A stretch of DNA of 64,000 nucleotides, from positions 806,001 to 870,000 of the forward strand of contig NZ_VNHS01000001.1 of assembly GCF_008124765.1 (NCBI RefSeq). The letters are read 5' to 3'. The notes beneath the pieces were generated by a model. That model did no database searches. It had not been told where the DNA came from and was given only the letters and a program-made list of their open reading frames with translations. The translations under genes and the position numbers were made by a program. Position 1 is the first letter of the stretch. The number at the start of each line of letters is the position of its first letter. Source of the DNA: Paenibacillus methanolicus (GTDB taxonomy: Bacteria > Bacillota > Bacilli > Paenibacillales > Paenibacillaceae). Shown one piece after another: positions 42,189 through 49,638 of the stretch.

Positions 42189-43139
42189 ATGAACAAAAAA
42201 CGCGTTTATTTCAATCACGACGCGGGGGTCGACGACTTGGTATCGTTGTTCCTGCTGCTGCAGATGGACAATATCCATCTCGCCGGGGCGTCCGTCATCC
42301 CGGCCGACGGGTATCTGGAGCCCGGCGCGGACGCAAGCCGCAAAATCATCGACCGCTTCGGCCGGTACGAGGTCGAGGTCGCCAAATCGAATTCGCGCGG
42401 CAAAAATCCCTTTCCGGCCGCTTGGCGCATGCATACCTTCTTCGTGGACGCGCTTCCGATCTTGAACGAGTCCGGCACGATGAACGCCTCGCTCTCGCCC
42501 CTACCCGCGCACCGGCATATGATCGAGGCGATTCGCGCAAGCGCCGAACCGACGACGCTTCTCTTTACCGGACCGCTAACCGATCTGGCTCGCGCGCTGG
42601 ACGAAGCGCCGGATATCGAGGAACGAATCGAGAAGCTCGTCTGGATGGGCGGCACGTTCGAGAAAGGCAACGTTCAGGAACCCGAGCATGACGGCACGGC
42701 GGAATGGAACGTGTTCTGGGATCCGGAAGCGTGCCACCGGGTGTTCCAAAGCAAGATTCCCGTCGATCTCGTCGCGCTCGAGAGCACGAACAAGGTCCCG
42801 CTTACCTTAAGCGTCCGCAACGCTTGGGCCAAAGAGCGGAATTACGAAGGTGTGGATTTCCTCGGTCAATGTTATGCGTGCTGCCCGCCGCTCGTCTACA
42901 TGGAGACGAATTCGACCTACTATCTGTGGGACGTGCTCACGACGGCTTCCGTCGGCAGGCCGGAACTGGTCATGAAGCGCGAAGTTCGCTGCACGGTCGT
43001 TCCGGATGGCTTGAGCCAAGGCAGAACGATTGCCGACCCGAACGGACGCCCGGTCAACCTCGTGCACGACTTGGATGCCGATGCTTTCTGGGCTTACATT
43101 GCCGATCTGGCAAAAAAGGCCGCACCGAAACGATATTAG
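42189..43139 (+). CDS. Inosine-uridine type nucleoside hydrolase
   Basis: 316-residue Ca-dependent N-ribohydrolase. The N-terminal VYFNHDAGVDDLVSLFLLL is the D-x-D-x-G-x-D-D metal motif with Asn replacing the first Asp; LLFTGPLTDLARAL and EWNVFWDPEACHRVF match active-site blocks of the family. AACGGAGGAAAC precedes the ATG. These enzymes hydrolyse nucleosides, and some act on nicotinamide riboside. Beside nadV and nadM it could release nicotinamide for salvage, which is inference. The first metal ligand change deserves attention. Confidence 0.85.
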   Translation: MNKKRVYFNHDAGVDDLVSLFLLLQMDNIHLAGASVIPADGYLEPGADASRKIIDRFGRYEVEVAKSNSRGKNPFPAAWRMHTFFVDALPILNESGTMNASLSPLPAHRHMIEAIRASAEPTTLLFTGPLTDLARALDEAPDIEERIEKLVWMGGTFEKGNVQEPEHDGTAEWNVFWDPEACHRVFQSKIPVDLVALESTNKVPLTLSVRNAWAKERNYEGVDFLGQCYACCPPLVYMETNSTYYLWDVLTTASVGRPELVMKREVRCTVVPDGLSQGRTIADPNGRPVNLVHDLDADAFWAYIADLAKKAAPKRY

Positions 43140-43352
43140 CCATCCGATATGCACGCCGGAGTACGGGAACGAAGCCGTATACGACACCACTGTCGTATGC
43201 GGCGTCCCCTCTCGTCGATTATCGCGAATCGGTTCCCGGCATCTCCATCCAGCTTTCCCCGCGGGCGCCAGCCACATCCGCTTTCCCCTCTTCATGAAAA
43301 ACGCATTTTGGCCTATACTACAACCATTCTACAACCGAAAGGTGTTTGCCAC

Positions 43353-44498
43353 GTGAACGTTCATGAGCTGAATTATGCCATCTGGGCGATTGCGCGCGAG
43401 CTGGTCCATCATCACCGCTACTCGCTGATGGATAACGACGAAGGAATGCTGACCTTGAAGCGGCGCGACGGAATTCGGGTTACGTACCTCTATTTGATGC
43501 CATTAATGTATGGTCAATCCGCGGATGAGCAGGAAGCGGAAATTCGCGAACAGTTCGCGCATTCCATGGATTGGATGAAGATGGTCGGATTCCGACGGCC
43601 GGCGCTCGTTCACCGGATGGTGCATCTTTATATACGCACGGACGCCGGTTATCAGATGTCCGGCGAGCAAATCGCATCCTTGCATCTTAGCAGCCTGACG
43701 GAAAGTCATCGCATTGAAGCTGGACTCATCGATCTCGTCGAAAATCGCGTCGCGCTGCCGAAGACCGTCATTCCCGGGGCCGAGTTCATCGAGCAGTTCG
43801 TCGCCCGCGGCGAACCCGTGCCTTATGACGATACCCGGCTGTACGAAGTCATTAACGTATGGCACGGCGAGATGCTTCGCGCGCATCAGGAACGCGTCGA
43901 ACCGTTCGAAGAGGCCGGACGCAAGCGCGGCGCGCCGCTTACGTTCGCGTTTACCGCCATTAACGTAATCGTGTGGCTGCTTATGACCTACTATGGCGGA
44001 TCGACGAATACGGCCACGCTCATCCAGTTCGGCGCCAAGTACGCGCCGCTCATCGATGAAGGCGAATATTGGCGGCTCGTGACGCCGATGTTCCTTCATA
44101 TTGGAGGACTGCATCTGTGGTTCAATACCGTCTCGCTGCTCTCGCTCGGCGGGCGTATCGAGCGGGTGCTCGGATCAGGCACCTTCTTCCTGCTCTACAT
44201 GACGTCAGGGATCGCGGGCAACCTGTCCAGCTATTGGTTCTCCCCTTCTATCTCGGCCGGCGCGTCCGGCGCGATATTCGGCCTCATGGGCGCCCTGCTG
44301 TATTTGACGGTCAAGGAACCCGATACGTGGGGAGAGATGATGGGATTCTCGATCTACAGCGGTCTCGTCATGAACGTCATTCTCGGCTTCGTCGTGCCCG
44401 GCATCGACAACTACGCGCACTTCGGCGGTCTGATCGGCGGATACCTGTTCATGGCGGCAAGAGGCATGTTAGCCAAAAGAACGGCCGCTGCGTCTTAA
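43353..44498 (+). CDS. Rhomboid family intramembrane serine protease
   Basis: 381 residues from GTG 43353 after GAAAGGTG. A soluble N-terminal domain of about 200 residues precedes six to seven membrane helices. Catalytic Ser is in ISAGASGAIFGLMGALL and His in NYAHFGGLIGG; the HIGGLHLWFNTVSL loop is the conserved oxyanion region. Arrangement resembles B. subtilis YqgP-type rhomboids, which cleave membrane proteins, but without a visible TPR tail. Monocistronic: strong terminator follows. Confidence 0.9.
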   Translation: MNVHELNYAIWAIARELVHHHRYSLMDNDEGMLTLKRRDGIRVTYLYLMPLMYGQSADEQEAEIREQFAHSMDWMKMVGFRRPALVHRMVHLYIRTDAGYQMSGEQIASLHLSSLTESHRIEAGLIDLVENRVALPKTVIPGAEFIEQFVARGEPVPYDDTRLYEVINVWHGEMLRAHQERVEPFEEAGRKRGAPLTFAFTAINVIVWLLMTYYGGSTNTATLIQFGAKYAPLIDEGEYWRLVTPMFLHIGGLHLWFNTVSLLSLGGRIERVLGSGTFFLLYMTSGIAGNLSSYWFSPSISAGASGAIFGLMGALLYLTVKEPDTWGEMMGFSIYSGLVMNVILGFVVPGIDNYAHFGGLIGGYLFMAARGMLAKRTAAAS

Positions 44499-44533
44499 CT
44501 TCCGGTGCCAAACACAAACAAAAATATAAACAA

Positions 44534-44578
44534 AAACGGACAACCATCTTCTCCTCGTGGAGGAAGGGTTGTCCGTTT
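44534..44578. terminator. Intrinsic terminator after rhomboid gene
   Basis: Perfect 12-base stem AAACGGACAACC / GGTTGTCCGTTT with an inner stem CTCCTC / GAGGA. Lies between convergent genes and has A/T flanks on both strands. Confidence 0.85.
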
Positions 44579-44600
44579 CATCTCGTGTCGCTTGGCCGCA

Positions 44601-44987
44601 TTAGATGGATTGACGCAGTTGCTGCTCTGCTGCGTTCTCCTCTGCAAGAATGCGATACGCTTCTACCGCGCGATAAGCCGCCAGCTGAAGCAATTCTTCT
44701 TGATTGCGCACCTCGCGCAAATGAACGACTTTGTCGTGGCATACGATATCGGTTTCGACGAATTCGCCGATCAGCATTTGCATCCGGAAGCCATACATCG
44801 AGACATTCTCGTCGTCATGGCCGCGAAGGATCTCCGCCAATTTCGTCATCTCTTCGTAATCCGCCTTGAACCGGCGATCATTCCGCCAAGTGCCGGCTGC
44901 CTTCGTCTCCGTAATTTCCGACAGCAAGCTCGTGTGCTCTGCCGCCTTGTCCAATAGGACGCTAACATTCATGTCTTTCTTCTCCAT
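44601..44987 (-). CDS. Uncharacterised helical protein (128 residues)
   Basis: Mostly helical and charged; no membrane segment. It begins MEKKDMNVSVLLDKAAEHTSLL and includes YGFRMQMLIGEFVETDIVCHD and QLAAYRAVEAYRILAEEN. AGGAGCACGACACG before the ATG gives a plausible start. I do not recognise the family. It is convergent with the rhomboid gene and shares its terminator. Confidence 0.6.
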   Translation of the reverse strand: MEKKDMNVSVLLDKAAEHTSLLSEITETKAAGTWRNDRRFKADYEEMTKLAEILRGHDDENVSMYGFRMQMLIGEFVETDIVCHDKVVHLREVRNQEELLQLAAYRAVEAYRILAEENAAEQQLRQSI

Positions 44988-45184
44988 CGTGTCGTGCTCC
45001 TCTCATCGTTGGTTCGTTGGTAGCAACTACTTATGTCGGTCGACCTGCGCTAGTTTCTATAACAATATACTATCCCGGGTGCAATGTCAACTAAGTTTAC
45101 GTTAATTCCATTATTATGTTATTTCCGTGTCAGGTAATTCGACACTTGGTAGTCCTGTCACCGCCACCTCGCGTAAATTATGTC

Positions 45185-45218
45185 AAAAAACCTCCCCGTC
45201 GTGTCGAACGGAGAGGTT
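45185..45218 (-). terminator. Intrinsic terminator of the lactonase gene
   Basis: Stem AACCTCCCCGT / ACGGAGAGGTT (one mismatch); on the minus strand TTTTTT follows. It is 47 bases past the lactonase stop. The rest of 44988-45265 shows no gene. Confidence 0.8.
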
Positions 45219-45265
45219 CATTGGATTCATCTACGACTAGCGTCTATGGGAATTACATAATCTAT

Positions 45266-46345
45266 CTACAGATATACCGGCTTCACGCAGACCGGCTTGG
45301 ACACGGATACGGATTGTCCCGATTCGCTCAGAAGGCCCGTCTCGCGATCAACGCGGAACGTCACGATATTGTTTCCGTCCCGATTCGCGCATAGCAGATA
45401 ACGTCCGCCCGGCGTCAAGGCGAAATGTCTCGGATGACCGCCGCCGGAGGAAACGTGCTGAACGACCGATAGCTGTCCGGACGCGCCGTCGACCGCATAC
45501 ACGACCAGACTGTCGTGACCGCGGTTCGAGCCGTACACGAAGCGACCGTCTTCCGATACGGCGATTTCGGCCGTCGTATTCTCGCCGTCGAAACCTTCGG
45601 CCGGAAGCGTGGATAGGGTCTGGATCGGCGAAAGCTTGCCCTCTGCCGCATCATAGGCAAAGACGGTAACCGACGAATCGACCTCGTTGATGACGTATGC
45701 GTTGGCGCCGTTCGGATGGAATGCGAGATGGCGCGGACCGGAGCCTGGATTCGTCTCGACGACATGCTTCTGCACGAGCTTGCCTTCGGCTTCGTCGATC
45801 GCGTACGTGAAAATTTTGTCGAGGCCCAAATCTTGAATAAGGACGTACTTCCCGTCCGGGCTGAAGAAAGCCGAATGGGGATGAGGACGGTCCTGACGCT
45901 CCGGATGCGCGCCGCGGCCCTCATGTTGGCTTACATCCAGCTGCTTGCCGATCCGACCGTCCTCTTCGATCGCGAACAGACCGGCCATGCCGCCGTGGTA
46001 GCTGACGACGATCAAATACTTGCTGCTCGCATCGCGCTGAATATGACAGGTCGGCGACGCGACCGTCAACGCTCGGTTCAGCGGCTCGAATTTGCCCGTT
46101 GCGGGATCGATCGCGAACGCCGCCGCTTCGCCGGCTTTGCCGCCGTCCGCCGCCGTTCCCTCCGCAATCGCATAGAGGCGGTTGTTCGCCGCGTCGACGT
46201 TCAGGAACGTCGGGTTACGGTAACCCGACGCCGCGTCGATAAGCGTCAGCGCGCCGGTCTCTTCATTGAACGCGTACGAATAAATGCCGTTGTCTGCCGC
46301 TTCCGCGTAGGAACCGGCGAATACGATCAGTTGTTGCTCGGACAA
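45266..46345 (-). CDS. pgl: Lactonase family beta-propeller (6-phosphogluconolactonase-like)
   Basis: 359 residues from TTG 46345 (MSEQQLIVFAGSY), 9 bases after AAGGAGG; a longer frame through the ribosome site is rejected. Seven-bladed propeller features recur: RPHPHSAFFSPDGKYVLIQDLG, GPRHLAFHPNGANAYVINEVDSS, HPRHFALTPGGRYLLCANRD. Bacterial relatives (YkgB/Pgl) hydrolyse 6-phosphogluconolactone in the pentose phosphate pathway. It could also serve the gluconolactone made by the dehydrogenase at 33438, although that gene is 11 kb away. Confidence 0.85.
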   Translation of the reverse strand: MSEQQLIVFAGSYAEAADNGIYSYAFNEETGALTLIDAASGYRNPTFLNVDAANNRLYAIAEGTAADGGKAGEAAAFAIDPATGKFEPLNRALTVASPTCHIQRDASSKYLIVVSYHGGMAGLFAIEEDGRIGKQLDVSQHEGRGAHPERQDRPHPHSAFFSPDGKYVLIQDLGLDKIFTYAIDEAEGKLVQKHVVETNPGSGPRHLAFHPNGANAYVINEVDSSVTVFAYDAAEGKLSPIQTLSTLPAEGFDGENTTAEIAVSEDGRFVYGSNRGHDSLVVYAVDGASGQLSVVQHVSSGGGHPRHFALTPGGRYLLCANRDGNNIVTFRVDRETGLLSESGQSVSVSKPVCVKPVYL

Positions 46346-46438
46346 AACCAACGCCTCCTTATGTACCCAAAATGTACCCAAATCTTTGAAAAACCGCTTA
46401 AAATCGTTCTAATCTTAGCATCAACGCCTCTTTTTTGC

Positions 46439-46467
46439 AAAAAAACAGGCGGATGACGATCCGCCTG
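46439..46467 (-). terminator. Intrinsic terminator of the cobalt transporter operon
   Basis: Perfect 9-base stem CAGGCGGAT / ATCCGCCTG around GACG; on the minus strand TTTTTTT follows. It ends the cbiMNQO operon 18 bases past cbiO. Confidence 0.9.
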
Positions 46468-46484
46468 CAAGTCCACGTACGCTT

Positions 46485-47324
46485 CTATTCGAGATGGTCG
46501 CGCAGCCATCCTTCCAGCTCGGTCAGCGACCTGGGCGTTGGATGGCCGAGCCGCATGCGCGGCGGAATCGCACCCCACAAATCCAGCACGGCGGGACGCG
46601 ATAGCCCCCAATCTCGGAGCGATTCTCCCAGATCGAACAGCCGCTCCGGCGCGTCTTCCATGACGCAATGGCCGTCTTGAACGACGATGCAGTGATCCGC
46701 CCATTCATACGCCAAATTCATATCATGGGTCGCCATGACCATCGTCACGCCTTCCTCGTCATGAATGCGGGCGAGCTCGTCCAACAGCGCACGCTCGGTA
46801 GCGCGGTCAAGATAAGCGGTCGGCTCGTCCAGCAGCAGCACGCTCGGTCGCATCACCATCGCGCCGGACAGGGCGACCCGCTTCTTCTGGCCGAGACTAA
46901 GCGCATGGATCGGCGTGTCCGCCGCTTCCGTCATTCCCATCGCATGCAGCGCTTCCCTTACGCGGTCTCGAATCTCCGGTTCCGGGACGCCGGCGTTGCG
47001 CAAGCCATAAGAGACATCCTCGTAGGGCGTGTTCAGGATGAGCTGCTGCTCCGGATCTTGAAAGACAAGCCCGATCTGCTCCCGGATTCCGCGAAGCCCG
47101 CGGCGCGTCTCCGGATAAAGTTGTCCGCGAAACCGCATCGTTCCGCGATCGGGACGAAGCAAGCCGAGCAGCTGTAGAAAGAACGTCGATTTGCCGGACC
47201 CGTTCCGGCCGAGCAGCGCGGTCTTCTTGCCCTGCGGAATGCGCACGGTCAATCGATCGAGCGCCGGCTTGCGACCGGCGGGATACGTATACGAGATACC
47301 CTCGCATGCGATGATGTCGTTCAT
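46485..47324 (-). CDS. cbiO: Cobalt ECF transporter ATPase CbiO
   Basis: 279 residues from ATG 47324, overlapping the cbiQ stop as ATGA and following GGGAGG. Walker A LLGRNGSGKSTFFLQL, Q-loop VFQDPEQQLI, signature ALSLGQKKRVALSGAM and Walker B VLLLDEPTAYLD are all present. The Q-loop pattern is typical of ECF ATPases. Fourth gene of cbiMNQO behind a cobalamin riboswitch, so it powers cobalt uptake for B12 synthesis. Confidence 0.92.
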   Translation of the reverse strand: MNDIIACEGISYTYPAGRKPALDRLTVRIPQGKKTALLGRNGSGKSTFFLQLLGLLRPDRGTMRFRGQLYPETRRGLRGIREQIGLVFQDPEQQLILNTPYEDVSYGLRNAGVPEPEIRDRVREALHAMGMTEAADTPIHALSLGQKKRVALSGAMVMRPSVLLLDEPTAYLDRATERALLDELARIHDEEGVTMVMATHDMNLAYEWADHCIVVQDGHCVMEDAPERLFDLGESLRDWGLSRPAVLDLWGAIPPRMRLGHPTPRSLTELEGWLRDHLE

Positions 47325-48124
47325 GATAGCCATCCTCCCGGCAGCGTCAGCGCCGTTAACGTTAAGATCGCGATGCCCATCCAGGCTTCGATTCGCAGCC
47401 TTGCCGGCACGGTCCCCGGTTCGGCGGGCGCCAGCCGCAGCTCGTCTTCGAATCCACGCGCGCGAAGTCCGCGCGTCCATCCCTCATACCGGGACATCGT
47501 CCGACTGAACAGCCGCGCCGCGAGCGTTGCCGTATCGGCGATGGTTCGCTTCGCGCCCCGATAGCCTCCTCTAGCACGCTGAGCCATATACAGTTCGACG
47601 GCCGTTTGGAGCAGCAGGAAGAGAAACCGATACATGATTTGCATGATTTCCAGCACGAGCTGCGGGACGCGCAGCTTACGCAGCACATGGAATAGATCGG
47701 CCATCGGCGTGGTCAGAATGACGAAGAGAAAGCAGCTCGAGCAGGCTAGAATGCGAAACATGAGCCGAACAGCGAGCCATCCGCCCTCATCCGTTACGAC
47801 CAACTGCCAATGTCCGATATCAACTCGGATAGCCGCCCCGGATATCGCCGCGGCGCCTTCCGGCATCACCTCGACCAATAGCGCGGGCAGACTGAGCAGA
47901 TAGAACCCGAGCACGCTGCCGAGCGCGGCGGCATAGAACCGCGCGCCGATTCCCGCCCTTATGACCGTCCAGCTAAACAGCCACGCGACGATCGCCGCCT
48001 GTTCCGCCGGTCCGGCCAGATAGGCAAGCAGCAGCAGCGCGGCGGCGAAGCCGCATTTTGCCGTCGCCGGCAAGCTTCTTAAGCGATTGCCGTACGAATA
48101 ACTGTCGATCTGCTTCAAGATCAC
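47321..48124 (-). CDS. cbiQ: Cobalt ECF transporter transmembrane protein CbiQ
   Basis: 267 residues with about five hydrophobic segments and the two coupling-helix motifs of EcfT proteins: MAQRARGGYRG and GWTRGLRARGFEDE (A-R-G pattern). It couples CbiO to the CbiMN core. Start and end overlap neighbours by 4 bases each. Confidence 0.9.
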   Translation of the reverse strand: MILKQIDSYSYGNRLRSLPATAKCGFAAALLLLAYLAGPAEQAAIVAWLFSWTVIRAGIGARFYAAALGSVLGFYLLSLPALLVEVMPEGAAAISGAAIRVDIGHWQLVVTDEGGWLAVRLMFRILACSSCFLFVILTTPMADLFHVLRKLRVPQLVLEIMQIMYRFLFLLLQTAVELYMAQRARGGYRGAKRTIADTATLAARLFSRTMSRYEGWTRGLRARGFEDELRLAPAEPGTVPARLRIEAWMGIAILTLTALTLPGGWLS

Positions 48125-48402
48125 GATTTATTTCTCGATGCTTTCCCTCGGAACAAGCCGATCACGTAGCCGATGAAGCCCGCGCCGAGCGCCGCCTGCA
48201 GCGCGAACAGCATGCTCTCCGTTTCGCCCGGCGGCGACAAAAGCGAGGAGAACCAAGGCTCGTAGGCAGGATCCACGGTCGCGATTATCTCCTCGGCTTG
48301 TCCGTCCGCGCCGCCGAATTCGCCGTTGACCAATGCAAGCGGCAGCACGGCGAGCAGAATGACGGCAACAACAATCCACGTATTGCGATAACGTTTAAAC
48401 AT
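48121..48402 (-). CDS. cbiN: Cobalt transporter accessory protein CbiN
   Basis: 93 residues with a membrane helix at each end (about 9-26 and 66-84) and an extracellular loop [21 protein letters not shown], where the G-G-A-D-G-x-A motif is the CbiN hallmark. It assists metal loading of CbiM. It overlaps cbiM by 8 bases and cbiQ by 4. Confidence 0.9.
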   Translation of the reverse strand: MFKRYRNTWIVVAVILLAVLPLALVNGEFGGADGQAEEIIATVDPAYEPWFSSLLSPPGETESMLFALQAALGAGFIGYVIGLFRGKASRNKS

Positions 48403-49174
48403 GCGTGCGCGCTCCTTTCATTTTGCGCTGGAGCAGTCGGAACTCGTCCGCTCCGTATGACTGCAGCCAGTTCCAGACCAATACGGTCAGCAAGCCCTCG
48501 CTGATCGCAAGCGGTATCTGGGTGACCGCGAAGACGCCGCCGAACTTCATCAGCGAAGCGGCGATGCCTCCGCTGGCCGACGGGAACGCCAATGCCAGCT
48601 GCGCCGAGGTTACGACATAAGTGGCCAGATCGGCTACCGCGGCGGCCGAGAAGATGGCCAGCTTCTGTTTGCCCGTCGTCCGCGTCAGCCAGACGTAGAC
48701 CGCATAGCCGGCCATCGGCCCGGCGACGGCCATCGAGAACGCGTTCGCGCCAAGCGTCGTCAATCCGCCGTGCGCGAGCAGCACCGCCTGGAACAGCAGG
48801 ACGATCGATCCCAATACGCTCATCGGCAGCGGGCCGAACATCACCGCGCCGAGGCCCGTCCCGGTTGGATGCGAGCTGCTGCCCGTGACGGACGGCAGTT
48901 TCAGCGCCGACAGCACGAACGTGAAGGCGCCCGCGAGGCCGAGCATGATTTTGAGCTCCGGCGTTTCCTTCGTGATCTTCCGCAAAGAACGAAGTCCCAT
49001 CGCGAAGAACGGGATGAAGACTACCCACCAGAATATCGCCCATCCGACGGGCAGGAAGCCCTCCATAATGTGCATCGCATATGCGGATTGCGGCACATTG
49101 AACCATAGGTACAGCGCGAACGCCGCAACAAGCGACAGCGTCCCCGCCCATTTTCTTTTCGTCACGTCTGCCAA
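48395..49174 (-). CDS. cbiM: Cobalt-binding ECF subunit CbiM
   Basis: 259 residues from TTG 49174, close behind GGGGAGAGGG; GTG three codons on is an alternative. A cleavable-looking signal (about 1-33) ends before MHIMEGFLP: after cleavage Met1-His2 form the cobalt site of Cbi[19 protein letters not shown] (central His) and [16 protein letters not shown] are further family blocks. Located directly downstream of the riboswitch and terminator. Confidence 0.92.
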   Translation of the reverse strand: MADVTKRKWAGTLSLVAAFALYLWFNVPQSAYAMHIMEGFLPVGWAIFWWVVFIPFFAMGLRSLRKITKETPELKIMLGLAGAFTFVLSALKLPSVTGSSSHPTGTGLGAVMFGPLPMSVLGSIVLLFQAVLLAHGGLTTLGANAFSMAVAGPMAGYAVYVWLTRTTGKQKLAIFSAAAVADLATYVVTSAQLALAFPSASGGIAASLMKFGGVFAVTQIPLAISEGLLTVLVWNWLQSYGADEFRLLQRKMKGARTHV

Positions 49175-49239
49175 ACCCTCTCCCCTAATTTGTCGCGCGC
49201 CGAATCGGACGCGCCAATCGCGCGCCGTTGGGACGCGCC

Positions 49240-49282
49240 AAAAAAGGCGTCCCTCCCCTTCGTGTTGCAGGGGAAAGACGCC
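49240..49282 (-). terminator. Riboswitch expression-platform terminator
   Basis: On the minus strand GGCGTCTTTCCCCT pairs with GGGGAGGGACGCC and is followed by TTTTTT. It lies between the cobalamin aptamer and cbiM and is the likely switch element. Confidence 0.85.
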
Positions 49283-49351
49283 CGTATGTACGCAGCTTAT
49301 CTACCATCCGGTTGCTCGTCTAACACCTCCCTATCTCCCGTAGGTAAAGCA

Positions 49352-49546
49352 GTGTCGTCGAAACAGGCAGGTCTCCTGGCTACCGGCATCATCGTCGTCA
49401 GCCGCCTTCCCGGTTTGCACCCAGTGGCGATTATGCGCTTTCGACTCCTCCGTAACAGTGGCGGGACCGCGTCGGCTTTGTACCGAACTTCCCTATTAAG
49501 CCGGAACGGCAGCCTGCTGCGGCCGCCTTTCCAGCACCTGTTTCCG
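49352..49546 (-). ncRNA. Cobalamin (B12) riboswitch
   Basis: On the minus strand the aptamer shows the conserved GGTCCCGCCACTGT block, GCCACTGGGTGCAAACCGGG, GAAGGCGG, and the B12 box AGCCAGGAGACCTGCC. The ends pair as GAAACAGG / CCTGTTTC (P1). It is followed by an intrinsic terminator and the cobalt importer operon, so adenosylcobalamin should repress cobalt uptake. With the terminator and a weak promoter it accounts for the 464-base gap between cbiM and the WG gene. Confidence 0.95.
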
Positions 49547-49588
49547 TTATTCGATTATGTCCGCCTCGGCGGGTTCAAACCTATGAAC

Positions 49589-49617
49589 ATAGTAAACGGT
49601 CGCCGCGTTTTGCGCAA
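49589..49617 (-). promoter_or_regulatory. Possible promoter of the riboswitch-cbi operon
   Basis: On the minus strand TTGCGC (49612-49617), 17 bases, TACTAT (49589-49594). Weak matches, but it is correctly placed about 40 bases before the aptamer. Confidence 0.35.
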
Positions 49618-49638
49618 CAACCGTTTTGGAGAAGCGTC

